64,000 nt of DNA from Flavobacterium sp. 83 (GTDB lineage Bacteria; Bacteroidota; Bacteroidia; Flavobacteriales; Flavobacteriaceae). The notes below the pieces were generated by a model that worked only from the letters and a program-made list of their open reading frames with translations, searched no databases and was not told where the DNA came from. A program made the translations under genes and the position numbers. Below are positions 17,868 to 27,022 of this stretch, in pieces. Position 1 is the stretch's first letter, and each line of letters opens with the position of its first letter. The stretch lies in contig NZ_JQMS01000001.1 of assembly GCF_000744835.1 (NCBI RefSeq), positions 930,001-994,000 on the forward strand, read 5' to 3'.

Positions 17868-18784
17868 TATTTCTTCAAATTATTTTTAATTTCTGTCATC
17901 AATTCTACTCCGCCATTTTCTAGAATTTCTTTGGCACAATAAAAGCCTAATTTCTTCCATTCTTGCATCGCAACGGTTTTTTCAATTTCGATTTTTTGCT
18001 TTCCATCGATAGAAAACAAAACACCTTTAAACAAAATATCATCTTCTACAAAAACTGCTAAAGCGCCAATTGGTGCCGTACAACCGCCTTCGAGTGTTTT
18101 TAAAAACTGTCTTTCGATATGTGTACAAACTTCGGTATCAATATCATTCAATTCAGAAACCGCCTCTCTACAAAATTCATCATTTGCCATGGCAACAACT
18201 ACCATTGCACCTTGAGCCGGCGCCGGAATCATCCAGTCCAAATCGATATAATTAGAAGGTTTCAAGTTGATTCTTTCCAATCCTGCTGCCGCAAAAACAG
18301 CTCCGTTCCAATCGCTTTCCTGCAATTTTTGCATTCTGGTATTCACGTTTCCGCGTAAATCAACTACTTTATGATTGGGATATTTATTTAACCATTGTGC
18401 CTGACGACGCAAACTTCCAGTGGCAATTGTGCCTTCTCCATCAAGAAAATCAAGGTTTCCTTTATGTACCAAAATATCCAACGTATTCGCTCTTTCCAGA
18501 ACGGCCGCCTGTACAATTCCTATTGGCAAAGCCGTAGGAACATCTTTCATGGAATGCACTGCAATATCAACCTGACCATTTATCATGGCGATATCGAGGG
18601 TTTTAGTAAAAATTCCTGTGATTCCTAATTCGTAGAGTGGTTTGTCAAGGATAATATCTCCTTGTGATTTTACTGCAGTAATTTCGGTTTTATAACCTAA
18701 ATCATTTAGTTTTTTTTCGACGGTGTGGGCTTGCCAAAGTGCGAGTTCACTGTCGCGGGTTCCTATGCGTATAATTTTGCTCAT
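17867..18784 (-). CDS. hemC: Hydroxymethylbilane synthase
   Basis: HemC polymerises four porphobilinogens. It has the opening IRIGTRDSELALWQA, catalytic Asp81 in SMKDVPT, the arginine-rich ATGSLRRQAQ segment, and Cys235 in LEGGCTAPIGA, which carries the dipyrromethane cofactor. The 305-residue length is typical. It overlaps both neighbours by one base (hemA stop upstream, hemD start downstream). Confidence 0.96.
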   Translation of the reverse strand: MSKIIRIGTRDSELALWQAHTVEKKLNDLGYKTEITAVKSQGDIILDKPLYELGITGIFTKTLDIAMINGQVDIAVHSMKDVPTALPIGIVQAAVLERANTLDILVHKGNLDFLDGEGTIATGSLRRQAQWLNKYPNHKVVDLRGNVNTRMQKLQESDWNGAVFAAAGLERINLKPSNYIDLDWMIPAPAQGAMVVVAMANDEFCREAVSELNDIDTEVCTHIERQFLKTLEGGCTAPIGALAVFVEDDILFKGVLFSIDGKQKIEIEKTVAMQEWKKLGFYCAKEILENGGVELMTEIKNNLKK

Positions 18785-20040
18785 TATTTTGTAGTCGCTC
18801 CTATTTTGAAAACTTTCTCAATCCATTCAATACTTTCATCTACCATAGTATCATCATCTTTCAAATGGTTTGCAAAATGTGTGGTTATTTTTTGGATAAT
18901 TCTATTGCTGATAATTTCAGCTTGTTCTTCATTGAAATTCGAAATTTTCTTGCTTTGAAAATCCAATTCGGATGTTTTTATCGCGTTCAATTTTGCTTTC
19001 AAGGCATTGATTGTAGGGGCAAATTTTCTGCCTTTGGTCCAAGTAATAAATTCTTCTTTTATTTCTTCAATGATAGCTTCGGCAGCAGGAATATGTTTTT
19101 TTCTATTTTCTAAAGTCTCGTCTGTAATTTGAGACAAATAATCCATATGAATTAGCGTAACGCCTTCCATTTCTTCCACATCTTCATTCACATTTTTCGG
19201 AATGGATAAATCCAGAATCAATAATGGTTTTTTCAAATTCAGAATGGCTTTATCGACAGTAGGATTTTGAGCACCTGTAGCCACTACAACAACATCTGCT
19301 TTTTGCAATTCAAGATGCAATTCTGAATAATCTTTTACAATTAAGTTCAACTTTCCGGCTAATTTTTCCGCTTTAGCTTTCGTTCTGTTGATTAAAGTAA
19401 TATGTTCGTTTTTAGTATGTTTTACTAAATTTTCGCAGGTATTTCTACCTATTTTTCCTGTACCAAATAATAGAATATTTTTGTTTCCTATCTCTTCTAC
19501 ATTCTTAATGATATATTGAACAGCAGCAAATGAAACCGACGTAGCTCCAGAGCTAATTTCCGTATCCGTTTTTATTTTTTTGCTGGCTTGTATAACGGCA
19601 TTAACCAATCTTTCCATAAAAGCATTGGATAAACCCAAAGATTTCGACTGTGAAAAACTTGATTTTATTTGTGCAATAATTTCAAAATCACCCAGGATCT
19701 GACTATCTAAACCCGTTCCTACTCGAAACAAATGACTGATTGCTTCTTGATTTTTATACACAAAACCAACCCTTTGAAATGCTTCAACGGATCCTTGACT
19801 ATTCTCACAAATTAATTTGATTAATTGAAATGGATGTTCCGCATAACCATAAATCTCAGTACGGTTGCAGGTAGATGTAACTATTAAACTCTCTATTCCT
19901 TCGGTTTTAGCTTGTTCCAGTAAACGCGTTTTTGCAGCGGCATCTAAACTAAACTTACCTCTAATCTCAGCATCTGCTTTTTTATAACTCAATCCAACGG
20001 AGTAAAAATAGTGATGCTTTGATGTATTGTTGTTTTCCAT
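18784..20040 (-). CDS. hemA: Glutamyl-tRNA reductase
   Basis: HemA reduces glutamyl-tRNA to glutamate-1-semialdehyde, the first step of the C5 pathway. The catalytic cysteine lies in VTSTCNRTEIYG, and the NADPH-binding domain has NILLFGTGKIGRNTCENL. I choose the ATG at 20040 (MENNNTSKHHYFYSVG; 418 residues); an ATG at 20055 is possible. It is the first gene of the run hemA-C-D-E-orf-F-B. The aminotransferase HemL that must follow is not in the window. Confidence 0.95.
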   Translation of the reverse strand: MENNNTSKHHYFYSVGLSYKKADAEIRGKFSLDAAAKTRLLEQAKTEGIESLIVTSTCNRTEIYGYAEHPFQLIKLICENSQGSVEAFQRVGFVYKNQEAISHLFRVGTGLDSQILGDFEIIAQIKSSFSQSKSLGLSNAFMERLVNAVIQASKKIKTDTEISSGATSVSFAAVQYIIKNVEEIGNKNILLFGTGKIGRNTCENLVKHTKNEHITLINRTKAKAEKLAGKLNLIVKDYSELHLELQKADVVVVATGAQNPTVDKAILNLKKPLLILDLSIPKNVNEDVEEMEGVTLIHMDYLSQITDETLENRKKHIPAAEAIIEEIKEEFITWTKGRKFAPTINALKAKLNAIKTSELDFQSKKISNFNEEQAEIISNRIIQKITTHFANHLKDDDTMVDESIEWIEKVFKIGATTK

Positions 20041-20065
20041 ATTTGCACTTTTCAAGAAAGTGGAA

Positions 20066-20073
20066 CAAAATTA
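20066..20073 (-). promoter_or_regulatory. Probable promoter -7 box of the heme operon
   Basis: On the minus strand this reads TAATTTTG, a match to TAnnTTTG, 25 nt upstream of the chosen hemA start. No convincing -33 box was seen at the usual distance. Confidence 0.45.
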
Positions 20074-20167
20074 TCACTATAGTATTTATAAAAGTAACGC
20101 TAGAAGTTCTTTTTGTATCGCTAAGGGATTTTTTAATTCTAATTGCTTATTTTATTGTAAAAAATTC

Positions 20168-20223
20168 TATTTTTGTAGTGAAATCAAGTTGTTTGAATCG
20201 CTCTATTTAGAGCTATTCTAAAT
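20168..20223 (+). promoter_or_regulatory. Promoter box and palindrome upstream of the AraC gene
   Basis: TATTTTTG at 20168-20175 matches TAnnTTTG and predicts a start near 20182. A 7-5-7 inverted repeat, ATTTAGA (20205-20211) with TCTAAAT (20217-20223), lies in the predicted leader and could be an operator. It is between the divergent hemA and AraC genes, so it could affect both. The operator role is inference. Confidence 0.4.
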
Positions 20224-20268
20224 AAAAAGGTCTGATAATTATCATTTTCATATTAAAAAAATATCGCT

Positions 20269-21144
20269 ATGAGTTCACACGAAACTATAACAATCGAAGA
20301 TGATTTTACCCTACTTCGTTTTCAAAATGATAGTTCAGAGCTTTTTCATGCACAACGCGAAGTAGGTAGTGGGCTGATTCAGTTTCATTTTGGATTAAAA
20401 GGAAGTGCTAAATTCATTTTCAATCAAGGGAATTATGCTTTGGAACTAAAAGAAGAGAAATCATTGCTTTTATACAACCCTCAGAAAGAATTACCTTTAA
20501 ATTTAGAACTTGCGCCAAATTCCTGGGTAATTTCAGTAATTATTTCAATTAAAAAGTTTCACGCTTTATTTTCGACCGAAGCCGATTATATTACTTTTTT
20601 AAGTGCCGATAACAAAGACAAAAAATATTATAACGAAGGAAATATCAGTCCGTCTATGGCAATTGTCTTATCCCAATTGTTCCATTACAGTTTGCATCCT
20701 TCTATAAAAAACCTTTATTACAAAGGAAAAGGATACGAATTATTGAGTTTGTATTTTAACCGAACTGAAGATCCAAACGCGGAACAATGTCCGTTTTTAA
20801 TTGATGAAGATAATGTGATAAAAATAAAAAAAGCCAAAGAAATTATCATTGCCAATATGGCTGAACCACCCGGTTTACAGGAATTAGCGGATGAAATAGG
20901 TTTGAATTTAAAGAAACTAAAAATGGGTTTCAAACAAATTTATGGCGATACGGTTTATGGTTTTCTATTTGACTACAAAATGGATTTTGCGCGAAAATTA
21001 CTCGACAGCGGCTCTTATAACGTAAACGAAGTGGGATTAAAAATTGGGTATAGTACCGGAAGCCATTTCATCGCAGCATTCAAAAAGAAATTTGCCACTA
21101 CGCCAAAGAAATATTTGATGTCAATAAACCCAAATATGGAGTAA
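20269..21144 (+). CDS. AraC-family transcriptional regulator
   Basis: The C-terminal third (about residues 190-288) is an AraC DNA-binding domain: LQELADEIGLNLKKLKMGFKQIYGDTVYGF is the first helix-turn-helix region and VNEVGLKIGYSTGSHFIAAFKKKF the second. The first 180 residues are a cupin-like sensing region with no clear ligand motif. It diverges from hemA and precedes hemH by 99 bp, so it is a good candidate for controlling the heme genes. Related regulators in other bacteria respond to iron or siderophores, which would fit, but the signal here is unknown. Confidence 0.88.
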   Translation: MSSHETITIEDDFTLLRFQNDSSELFHAQREVGSGLIQFHFGLKGSAKFIFNQGNYALELKEEKSLLLYNPQKELPLNLELAPNSWVISVIISIKKFHALFSTEADYITFLSADNKDKKYYNEGNISPSMAIVLSQLFHYSLHPSIKNLYYKGKGYELLSLYFNRTEDPNAEQCPFLIDEDNVIKIKKAKEIIIANMAEPPGLQELADEIGLNLKKLKMGFKQIYGDTVYGFLFDYKMDFARKLLDSGSYNVNEVGLKIGYSTGSHFIAAFKKKFATTPKKYLMSINPNME

Positions 21145-21215
21145 ACAATTGATTTCGTATATTAAACAATAAATAAAAAATAGTTAATCGCAATTTATAA
21201 AAAAGTAAGTTTAAT

Positions 21216-21223
21216 TACTTTTG
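21216..21223 (+). promoter_or_regulatory. Promoter -7 box for hemH
   Basis: TACTTTTG matches TAnnTTTG and lies 20 nt upstream of the hemH ATG. It suggests hemH-MATE-hemJ has its own promoter, separate from the AraC gene. Confidence 0.5.
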
Positions 21224-21243
21224 TACCAACAAAAAAAGACAAC

Positions 21244-22263
21244 ATGAAAGGTGTATTATTAGTTAATTTAGGTTCTCCGGAAAGTCCAACTCCTAAAGAT
21301 GTAAAACCATATTTAGATGAATTTTTAATGGACAAATACGTAATTGACGTTCCGTTTTTGTTACGAGCCCTATTGGTTCGTGGAATAATTTTACAAACAA
21401 GACCTAAAAAATCAGCTGCCGCTTACGCAAAAATATGGTGGGACGAAGGTTCTCCGCTTGTCGTGATTTCGAAAAGAATGCACGCCAAAGTAAAACAACT
21501 TGTTGACATTCCTGTTTCCTTAGCAATGCGTTACGGAAATCCATCTTTATTGTCTGGTTTACAAGAATTACATGATAAAGGGGTAAATGAAGTATTGCTT
21601 TTTCCATTGTATCCACAACATGCGATGGCTTCTACGACTACCATTCTGGAATTAGCCGAAGACTTGCGTAAAAAGCACTTTCCGGAAATGAAATTTACGA
21701 TCGTTCCCGCATTTTATAACAAACCCGATTATTTAAAAAACCTAGCCGATTCTATCAAAGGTCATTTAAAAGGTTTTGATTACGATCATTTGTTATTCTC
21801 CTACCACGGAATTCCGGAGCGTCACATTCGTAAGACGGATATCACCAAATCACATTGTAAAATTGACGGTTCTTGTTGCAACACGCCTTCACCGGCGCAT
21901 GAATTTTGTTACCGCCATCAATGTTACGAAACCACAAAACAAGTGGTGAAATTACTGGGAATTCCAGAAGGAAAATACAGCCAGACTTTTCAATCTCGAT
22001 TAGCGGGAGATAAATGGTTGACACCATACACGGACGTTGAAGTGAATAAAATGCCCGAAAAAGGAATTAAAAAATTGGCCGTTGTAACGCCTGCCTTTGT
22101 ATCTGATTGTTTGGAAACTTTGGAAGAAATTGCCATGGAAGCCAATCATGAATTCAAAGCTCATGGTGGTGAGGAATTTTTAGCAATTCCTTGTTTGAAC
22201 GACAGCGACGATTGGTGTAAAACAGTAAGCAATTGGATTACGAATTGGTCAAACGCATCTTAA
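21244..22263 (+). CDS. hemH: Ferrochelatase
   Basis: HemH inserts ferrous iron into protoporphyrin IX. The signature LLFSYHGIPERHI contains the catalytic His188, and LFPLYPQHAMASTT is intact. A cysteine-rich stretch (Cys205, Cys211, Cys212, Cys222, Cys227) follows; it may bind metal, but I cannot assign a cluster. The 339-residue length is typical. The use of ferrochelatase together with HemF and HemJ places the organism in the protoporphyrin-dependent branch. Confidence 0.96.
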   Translation: MKGVLLVNLGSPESPTPKDVKPYLDEFLMDKYVIDVPFLLRALLVRGIILQTRPKKSAAAYAKIWWDEGSPLVVISKRMHAKVKQLVDIPVSLAMRYGNPSLLSGLQELHDKGVNEVLLFPLYPQHAMASTTTILELAEDLRKKHFPEMKFTIVPAFYNKPDYLKNLADSIKGHLKGFDYDHLLFSYHGIPERHIRKTDITKSHCKIDGSCCNTPSPAHEFCYRHQCYETTKQVVKLLGIPEGKYSQTFQSRLAGDKWLTPYTDVEVNKMPEKGIKKLAVVTPAFVSDCLETLEEIAMEANHEFKAHGGEEFLAIPCLNDSDDWCKTVSNWITNWSNAS

Positions 22264-22299
22264 TCTGTTAAAGTTGACTCTGAAAAAATAAAGGCTTAA

Positions 22300-23655
22300 A
22301 TGGCTGTTACCGCCGATGAACTAGGAACTCAGGACATCAAAAAACTCTTGATAAAACAAGCAGTTCCGTCTTCTATTGGGATCTTATTCATGTCAGTCAA
22401 CATCTTGATTGACACCATTTTTGTTGGACAATGGATTGGTTCTTTAGCTATTGCGGCGGTAACCGTTGTATTGCCCATTACTTTCTTGATTTCATCATTG
22501 GGAATGGCAATTGGTGTGGGCGGAGGTTCTGTTCTTTCTAGAGCTTTAGGATCCAATCATAAAGAAAAAGCATTGCACACTTTTGGAAATCAAATCATGA
22601 TGACGTTTTTATTGTCCTCTGTTTTTGTGATTTTTGGTGTATTTTTTAGTGATGAAATGCTACTACTTTTTGGCGCCAAAGGCGAAATAATGAAACCTGC
22701 CAAGGACTTTTTCTTTCCCATTATTCTATCAGTTCCATTTCTTGCACTTTGCATGATGGGCAACAATATTATCCGTGCAGAAGGCAAAGCTAAATTTGCC
22801 ATGATTGCCATGATTATACCTGCTTTTGTCAATATTGCACTCGATATTCTTTTTATAAAAGTGATGAATTTAGGAATGTTCGGTTCGGCAATGGCAACGG
22901 CGATTTCCTATTTCATGTGCTTTTTGTTTGTCCTTTGGTTTTTTGTTTTTAAAAGCGAATTAAAACTCCGAGCGCGACATTTTAAGTTTAAACTTCCAAT
23001 TGTAAAAGAAATCACGGAATTAAGTTTCGTCACCTTTTCCAGACAAGGAGTGGTGAGTATTTTATCCATAATTTTAAATCATACTTTATATACCTACGGA
23101 GGCGAACATTCTGTTGCAATTTATGGAATTATCAGCCGAATGCTGATGTTTGCTTTGTTTCCAATATTAGGAATTACGCAAGGTTTTCTACCTATTGCTG
23201 GATTCAATTATGGAGCAATGAATTATGAAAGAGTTAAAGAAAGCGTACTACTTTCGATAAAATACGCTGCAGTTTTAGCCTCGCTGATTTTTGTGGTTAT
23301 TTTAATTTTTGCCAAACCTATAGTCGCTATTTTTACTACAGACACACTCGTAATTGCTCAAACTCCTGAAGCTTTACGTTGGGTTTTTGCAGCTTCGCCA
23401 ATTATTGCCGTTCAACTCATTGGTGCAGCTTATTTTCAAGCTGCTGGAAAAGCTAAAAAAGCCTTACTATTGACTTTGAGTAAGCAAGGATTTTTCCTGA
23501 TTCCGTTAGTGCTGATTCTACCAAATTTTTTAGGTATTTTTGGAGTCTGGATTGCATTCCCAATTGCCGATGTACTTTCAACAATACTCACTGGTTATTT
23601 TCTAAAAAAAGAAATGAACACAAAATTGATTCAAAAAAACGATGGAATACTATAA
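22300..23655 (+). CDS. MATE-family efflux transporter
   Basis: The 451-residue protein has about twelve membrane segments and MatE repeat features (PSSIGILFMSVNILIDTIFVGQWIG at residues 22-46; GGGSVLSRALG; a second half starting near 240). MATE proteins export organic cations in exchange for sodium or protons. It lies 36 bp after hemH and overlaps hemJ by 14 bp, so it is translated with heme genes. Export of a porphyrin or related molecule is an inference from position only. Confidence 0.9.
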   Translation: MAVTADELGTQDIKKLLIKQAVPSSIGILFMSVNILIDTIFVGQWIGSLAIAAVTVVLPITFLISSLGMAIGVGGGSVLSRALGSNHKEKALHTFGNQIMMTFLLSSVFVIFGVFFSDEMLLLFGAKGEIMKPAKDFFFPIILSVPFLALCMMGNNIIRAEGKAKFAMIAMIIPAFVNIALDILFIKVMNLGMFGSAMATAISYFMCFLFVLWFFVFKSELKLRARHFKFKLPIVKEITELSFVTFSRQGVVSILSIILNHTLYTYGGEHSVAIYGIISRMLMFALFPILGITQGFLPIAGFNYGAMNYERVKESVLLSIKYAAVLASLIFVVILIFAKPIVAIFTTDTLVIAQTPEALRWVFAASPIIAVQLIGAAYFQAAGKAKKALLLTLSKQGFFLIPLVLILPNFLGIFGVWIAFPIADVLSTILTGYFLKKEMNTKLIQKNDGIL

Positions 23656-24196
23656 TTACCTGAAATCTTTACACCTCATCTTTGTAATCACATGGTTTGC
23701 AGGACTTTTTTACATTGTTCGTTTATTTGTTTACCAAATAGAAGCGGCTCAAAAACCATCTCCAGAGAAGGAAATTCTGCAAAAACAATACAAAATAATG
23801 AGCTATCGCCTGTGGTATATCATTACTTGGCCATCGGCAGTTTTAGCAAGTATATTTGCTTTTTGGATGTTGTTATTTACTGATTTAGGTCATGCTTGGT
23901 TGCAAATGCCTTGGATGCACGTAAAACTTGGCTTCGTATTTGTACTGTATTTGTATCATGGAAAATGCCAGCAAATATTCAAACAATTGCAGAACGACGA
24001 AATAAAATACACGACAAATTTCATGCGTTTATGGAATGAAGGAGCAACTATAATACTTTTTTCGGTGGTTTTTTTAGTTATTCTAAAAAATGCCTTTAAC
24101 TGGATTTATGGGGTAATAGGAATTATTCTATTCTCTGTATTGATCATGCTTGGATTTAGATTTTATAAACGAATTCGGGAGCGAAATCAATCTTAA
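23642..24196 (+). CDS. hemJ: Protoporphyrinogen IX oxidase HemJ
   Basis: HemJ oxidises protoporphyrinogen IX to protoporphyrin IX in the inner membrane. The family signature is present: His11 in LKSLHLIFVITWFAGLFY and Lys95 in PWMHVKLGF, the two residues conserved in HemJ. About four or five membrane segments fit in 184 residues. No hemG or hemY gene is in the window, so HemJ completes the pathway. The start overlaps the MATE gene by 14 bp. Confidence 0.88.
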   Translation: MEYYNYLKSLHLIFVITWFAGLFYIVRLFVYQIEAAQKPSPEKEILQKQYKIMSYRLWYIITWPSAVLASIFAFWMLLFTDLGHAWLQMPWMHVKLGFVFVLYLYHGKCQQIFKQLQNDEIKYTTNFMRLWNEGATIILFSVVFLVILKNAFNWIYGVIGIILFSVLIMLGFRFYKRIRERNQS

Positions 24197-24198
24197 TT

Positions 24199-25671
24199 AT
24201 GTTCAAAAACTTCAAAATATCGATGCTTTCTTTACGAATCAGGATTTTCCTTTCGATGATTGTATTGATAGTTATGGCATCTATATTACTAGCGTCTATT
24301 TCTATTATTCAATTTAAAAATGAAGCTAAAGAATACCATCAAGAACGTTTAGAACGAAAAGAAGATGCTATAAAAGAACATATCAATTATGTACTTTCTA
24401 CTACAACATATCCATTAACAACGAAGAATTTAGGTTTAATCTTCAAAGACAAAATTCACGAATTAGCGCAAATTCACAATATTGAAATCAATATTTACAG
24501 TCTTGACGGGAAACTGCTAAAATCATCCAAAGAATCCTTTTCAGTAGACAAAGTCTCCCCACCGATACCAAAATACATTCTTAAACTGGTACGATCTTCC
24601 ATAGAAAAAAGATACGTTGATATTAAAACTATCGATGGAATCAAGAACCGTTCTTCCTACAGCCAAATTAAAGATGATAAATTCAAGCCTTTAGGTGTTT
24701 TAAATTTACCTTATGTAGAAGATGACGGTTTTTATGAAAATGAATTAAACAGTTTCCTCATCCGCCTGGGACAAGTATATTCATTTATGTTGATTGTTGC
24801 ATTCGCATTGGCCTATTTCCTATCTACTTACATCACAAAATCTTTAAAAACAATTTCTGATAAACTTAGTGAAACGAGTTTAAATCAAAAAAACGAAAAA
24901 ATCCTATTAGAAGCCAGCAGTAAAGAAATCAATTTATTGATAAAGGCATACAACGGAATGGTGGACGAATTAGAGAAAAGTGCCATAAAATTAGCCCAAA
25001 GCGAAAGAGAAGAAGCTTGGCGCGAAATGGCAAAACAAGTGGCACATGAAATCAAGAATCCACTTACGCCAATGCGACTGACGGTACAAAGTTTTCAAAG
25101 AAAATTTGACCCAAATGATGTTGATGTCAAACAAAAAATGAAGGACTACTCAGAGACTTTAATACAACAAATTGATACGATGAGTGCCGTCGCTTCGGCT
25201 TTTTCGAATTTTGCTTCTATGCCCGCACAACAAAATGAAACGTTGAATGTGGTGGAAGTTGTAGAACTTGCCATGGATATTTTTAATGAAGACTATATTG
25301 TGTTCCAAAGTGATTCGCCTGAAATTATTTCGAAAATTGACCGAACACAACTCATTCGAATTATTACAAATTTAGCTAAAAATGCTATTCAGTCCATTCC
25401 TGAAAATCAAGAAGAAAAATCAATACTTGTTTCTATAAAAAAAGTATCAGATAATGTCTTGATTACTTTTGCCGATAATGGAATTGGTATTCAAACTAAA
25501 GATATTGACCGCATATTTGAACCTAAATTCACCACCAAAAGTAGCGGAATGGGTCTTGGTCTTGGTATTATTAAAAACATTATCGAAAATTATAAAGGAA
25601 CGATTACCTTTGATACTGAATATGGAAAAGGAACCACTTTCACGGTTTCACTTCCAATAATTAATTCCTAA
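24199..25671 (+). CDS. Sensor histidine kinase, NtrY-like
   Basis: The 490-residue protein has a first membrane segment (about 13-37), a periplasmic sensing domain (about 38-190), a second segment (about 191-212) and a HAMP-like linker. The phosphoacceptor box is VAHEIKNPLTPMRL with His283. ATP-binding boxes are NLAKNAIQSIP (N), ADNGIGIQTKDIDRIFEPKFTT (G1/F) and GMGLGLGIIKN (G2). The NPLTPMRL form is typical of NtrY-type kinases. It follows hemJ by 2 bp, and no response regulator is adjacent, so its partner is unknown. Confidence 0.9.
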   Translation: MFKNFKISMLSLRIRIFLSMIVLIVMASILLASISIIQFKNEAKEYHQERLERKEDAIKEHINYVLSTTTYPLTTKNLGLIFKDKIHELAQIHNIEINIYSLDGKLLKSSKESFSVDKVSPPIPKYILKLVRSSIEKRYVDIKTIDGIKNRSSYSQIKDDKFKPLGVLNLPYVEDDGFYENELNSFLIRLGQVYSFMLIVAFALAYFLSTYITKSLKTISDKLSETSLNQKNEKILLEASSKEINLLIKAYNGMVDELEKSAIKLAQSEREEAWREMAKQVAHEIKNPLTPMRLTVQSFQRKFDPNDVDVKQKMKDYSETLIQQIDTMSAVASAFSNFASMPAQQNETLNVVEVVELAMDIFNEDYIVFQSDSPEIISKIDRTQLIRIITNLAKNAIQSIPENQEEKSILVSIKKVSDNVLITFADNGIGIQTKDIDRIFEPKFTTKSSGMGLGLGIIKNIIENYKGTITFDTEYGKGTTFTVSLPIINS

Positions 25672-25681
25672 AATTAAAATC

Positions 25682-26464
25682 ATGAATTACGATACTATTT
25701 TAATTACAACAGAGAATAATACTGCAACGATTACCATAAATCGTCCAACAAAACTCAATGCCTTAAACAAAGCTACTATTACTGATTTGTACAAAGCATT
25801 CAAAACGTTAGGTAAAAACAATGAAATTCGTGCTATTATTCTAACTGGAAGTGGCGAAAAAGCTTTTGTAGCCGGAGCTGATATTGCTGAATTTGCTAAT
25901 TTTTCTATCGAAGAAGGAATGCAGTTAGCCGCTGAAGGACAGGAAAAATTATTTGATTTTATCGAAAACCTTAAAACTCCTGTAATTGCAGCAATCAATG
26001 GTTTTGCATTGGGTGGCGGACTAGAATTGGCAATGGCATGTCATTTCAGAGTCGCTTCAGAAAATGCAAAAATGGGTTTGCCTGAAGTTTCTCTAGGACT
26101 TATTCCTGGTTATGGCGGAACGCAACGTTTACCACAATTGATAGGAAAAGGACGCGCCATGGAAATGATCCTGACCGCAGGAATGGTAACTGCACAAGAT
26201 GCCTACAGAACAGGATTGGTGAATCACGTCGTACCTGAAGCAGAACTTTTAGATTACTGTATAAGTGTAGCAAATAAAATAATAAAGAATTCGCCTTACG
26301 CTATTGGCAAAGCTGTAAAAGCAGTTAATGCCAGTTTTAAAGAAGGCAAAAATGGCTATGAAACCGAAATAAAAGCTTTTGGAAAATGTTTTGGAACCCA
26401 AGATTTTAAAGAAGGGACAACCGCATTTCTAGAGAAAAGAAAAGCAGTTTTTACCGGAAAATAA
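25682..26464 (+). CDS. Enoyl-CoA hydratase (crotonase family)
   Basis: The 260-residue protein hydrates trans-2-enoyl-CoA in beta-oxidation. The oxyanion hole pieces AFVAGADIAEF and GFALGGGLELAMAC and both catalytic glutamates (Glu115 and Glu135 in GLPEVSLGLIPGYGGTQRL) are present, which supports true hydratase activity. It follows the kinase by 10 bp, so the two may be cotranscribed. Confidence 0.93.
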   Translation: MNYDTILITTENNTATITINRPTKLNALNKATITDLYKAFKTLGKNNEIRAIILTGSGEKAFVAGADIAEFANFSIEEGMQLAAEGQEKLFDFIENLKTPVIAAINGFALGGGLELAMACHFRVASENAKMGLPEVSLGLIPGYGGTQRLPQLIGKGRAMEMILTAGMVTAQDAYRTGLVNHVVPEAELLDYCISVANKIIKNSPYAIGKAVKAVNASFKEGKNGYETEIKAFGKCFGTQDFKEGTTAFLEKRKAVFTGK

Positions 26465-26523
26465 GAAAAAATAAGCAAATTTGCAGAATTTTAAAAATTC
26501 AATACAACATCTAAAATATAATT

Positions 26524-26928
26524 ATGTCCTTCCAGCCTGTATTTGCCCAATTTTGGGGAAAAGTAAAAGAAAGTATCGAAAATAAAACCTACGCCAAATT
26601 AACTTTGGCAAAAACCATAGGCGACACTGAATTGAAAAACATTTATGTGCGTCCTGTTTTATTAGAAAATGACGTTTTCAGTCTTTCAGTTACGGCGCGT
26701 TACAAAACCGAAGAAATTGAAAGTTTCCATTCCTTGGAAGAAGCTTTTTTTGTTTTGGCTCCTTATATGAATAACCCGTTTTTAACCGCTTTACTGTTTA
26801 CAACAGAGAACGATGTCACCTTTAAACTTAACAAAAAAAGAGTAGGAAGCATTATAGAACAAGCACCAACTTTCAAGAATGCTTCGGATGTAATTCTGGA
26901 AATGAAAGAAAAAGGAATTTCTATTTAA
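26524..26928 (+). CDS. Conserved protein of unknown function
   Basis: I cannot name this 134-residue protein with confidence. It is soluble, with a pattern of alternating strands and helices (KLTLAKTIGDTELKNIYVRPV; SFHSLEEAFFVLAPYM; FLTALLFTTENDVTFKLNKKR). From memory it resembles the short N-terminal region that precedes the SAM-binding domain in some Bacteroidota class I methyltransferases, here standing alone, but I cannot check this. It follows the crotonase gene by 59 bp. Confidence 0.7.
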   Translation: MSFQPVFAQFWGKVKESIENKTYAKLTLAKTIGDTELKNIYVRPVLLENDVFSLSVTARYKTEEIESFHSLEEAFFVLAPYMNNPFLTALLFTTENDVTFKLNKKRVGSIIEQAPTFKNASDVILEMKEKGISI

Positions 26929-27022
26929 GATTTTTGATTAACGATTGCTGATTTTTGAATTAAAAAACCAGCAATCAATAAACATCTGAAATTTAAAATC
27001 GTTAATCTGCAATCAAAAATCT
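26928..27022. terminator. Long imperfect palindrome between convergent genes
   Basis: Outer arms AGATTTTTGATT (from 26928) and its complement (to 27022) enclose a second imperfect 19-bp stem built on GATTGCTG (26943-26950) and CAGCAATC (26970-26977). The region lies exactly between two convergent genes and contains A/T tracts on both sides, so it probably terminates both. Confidence 0.6.
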
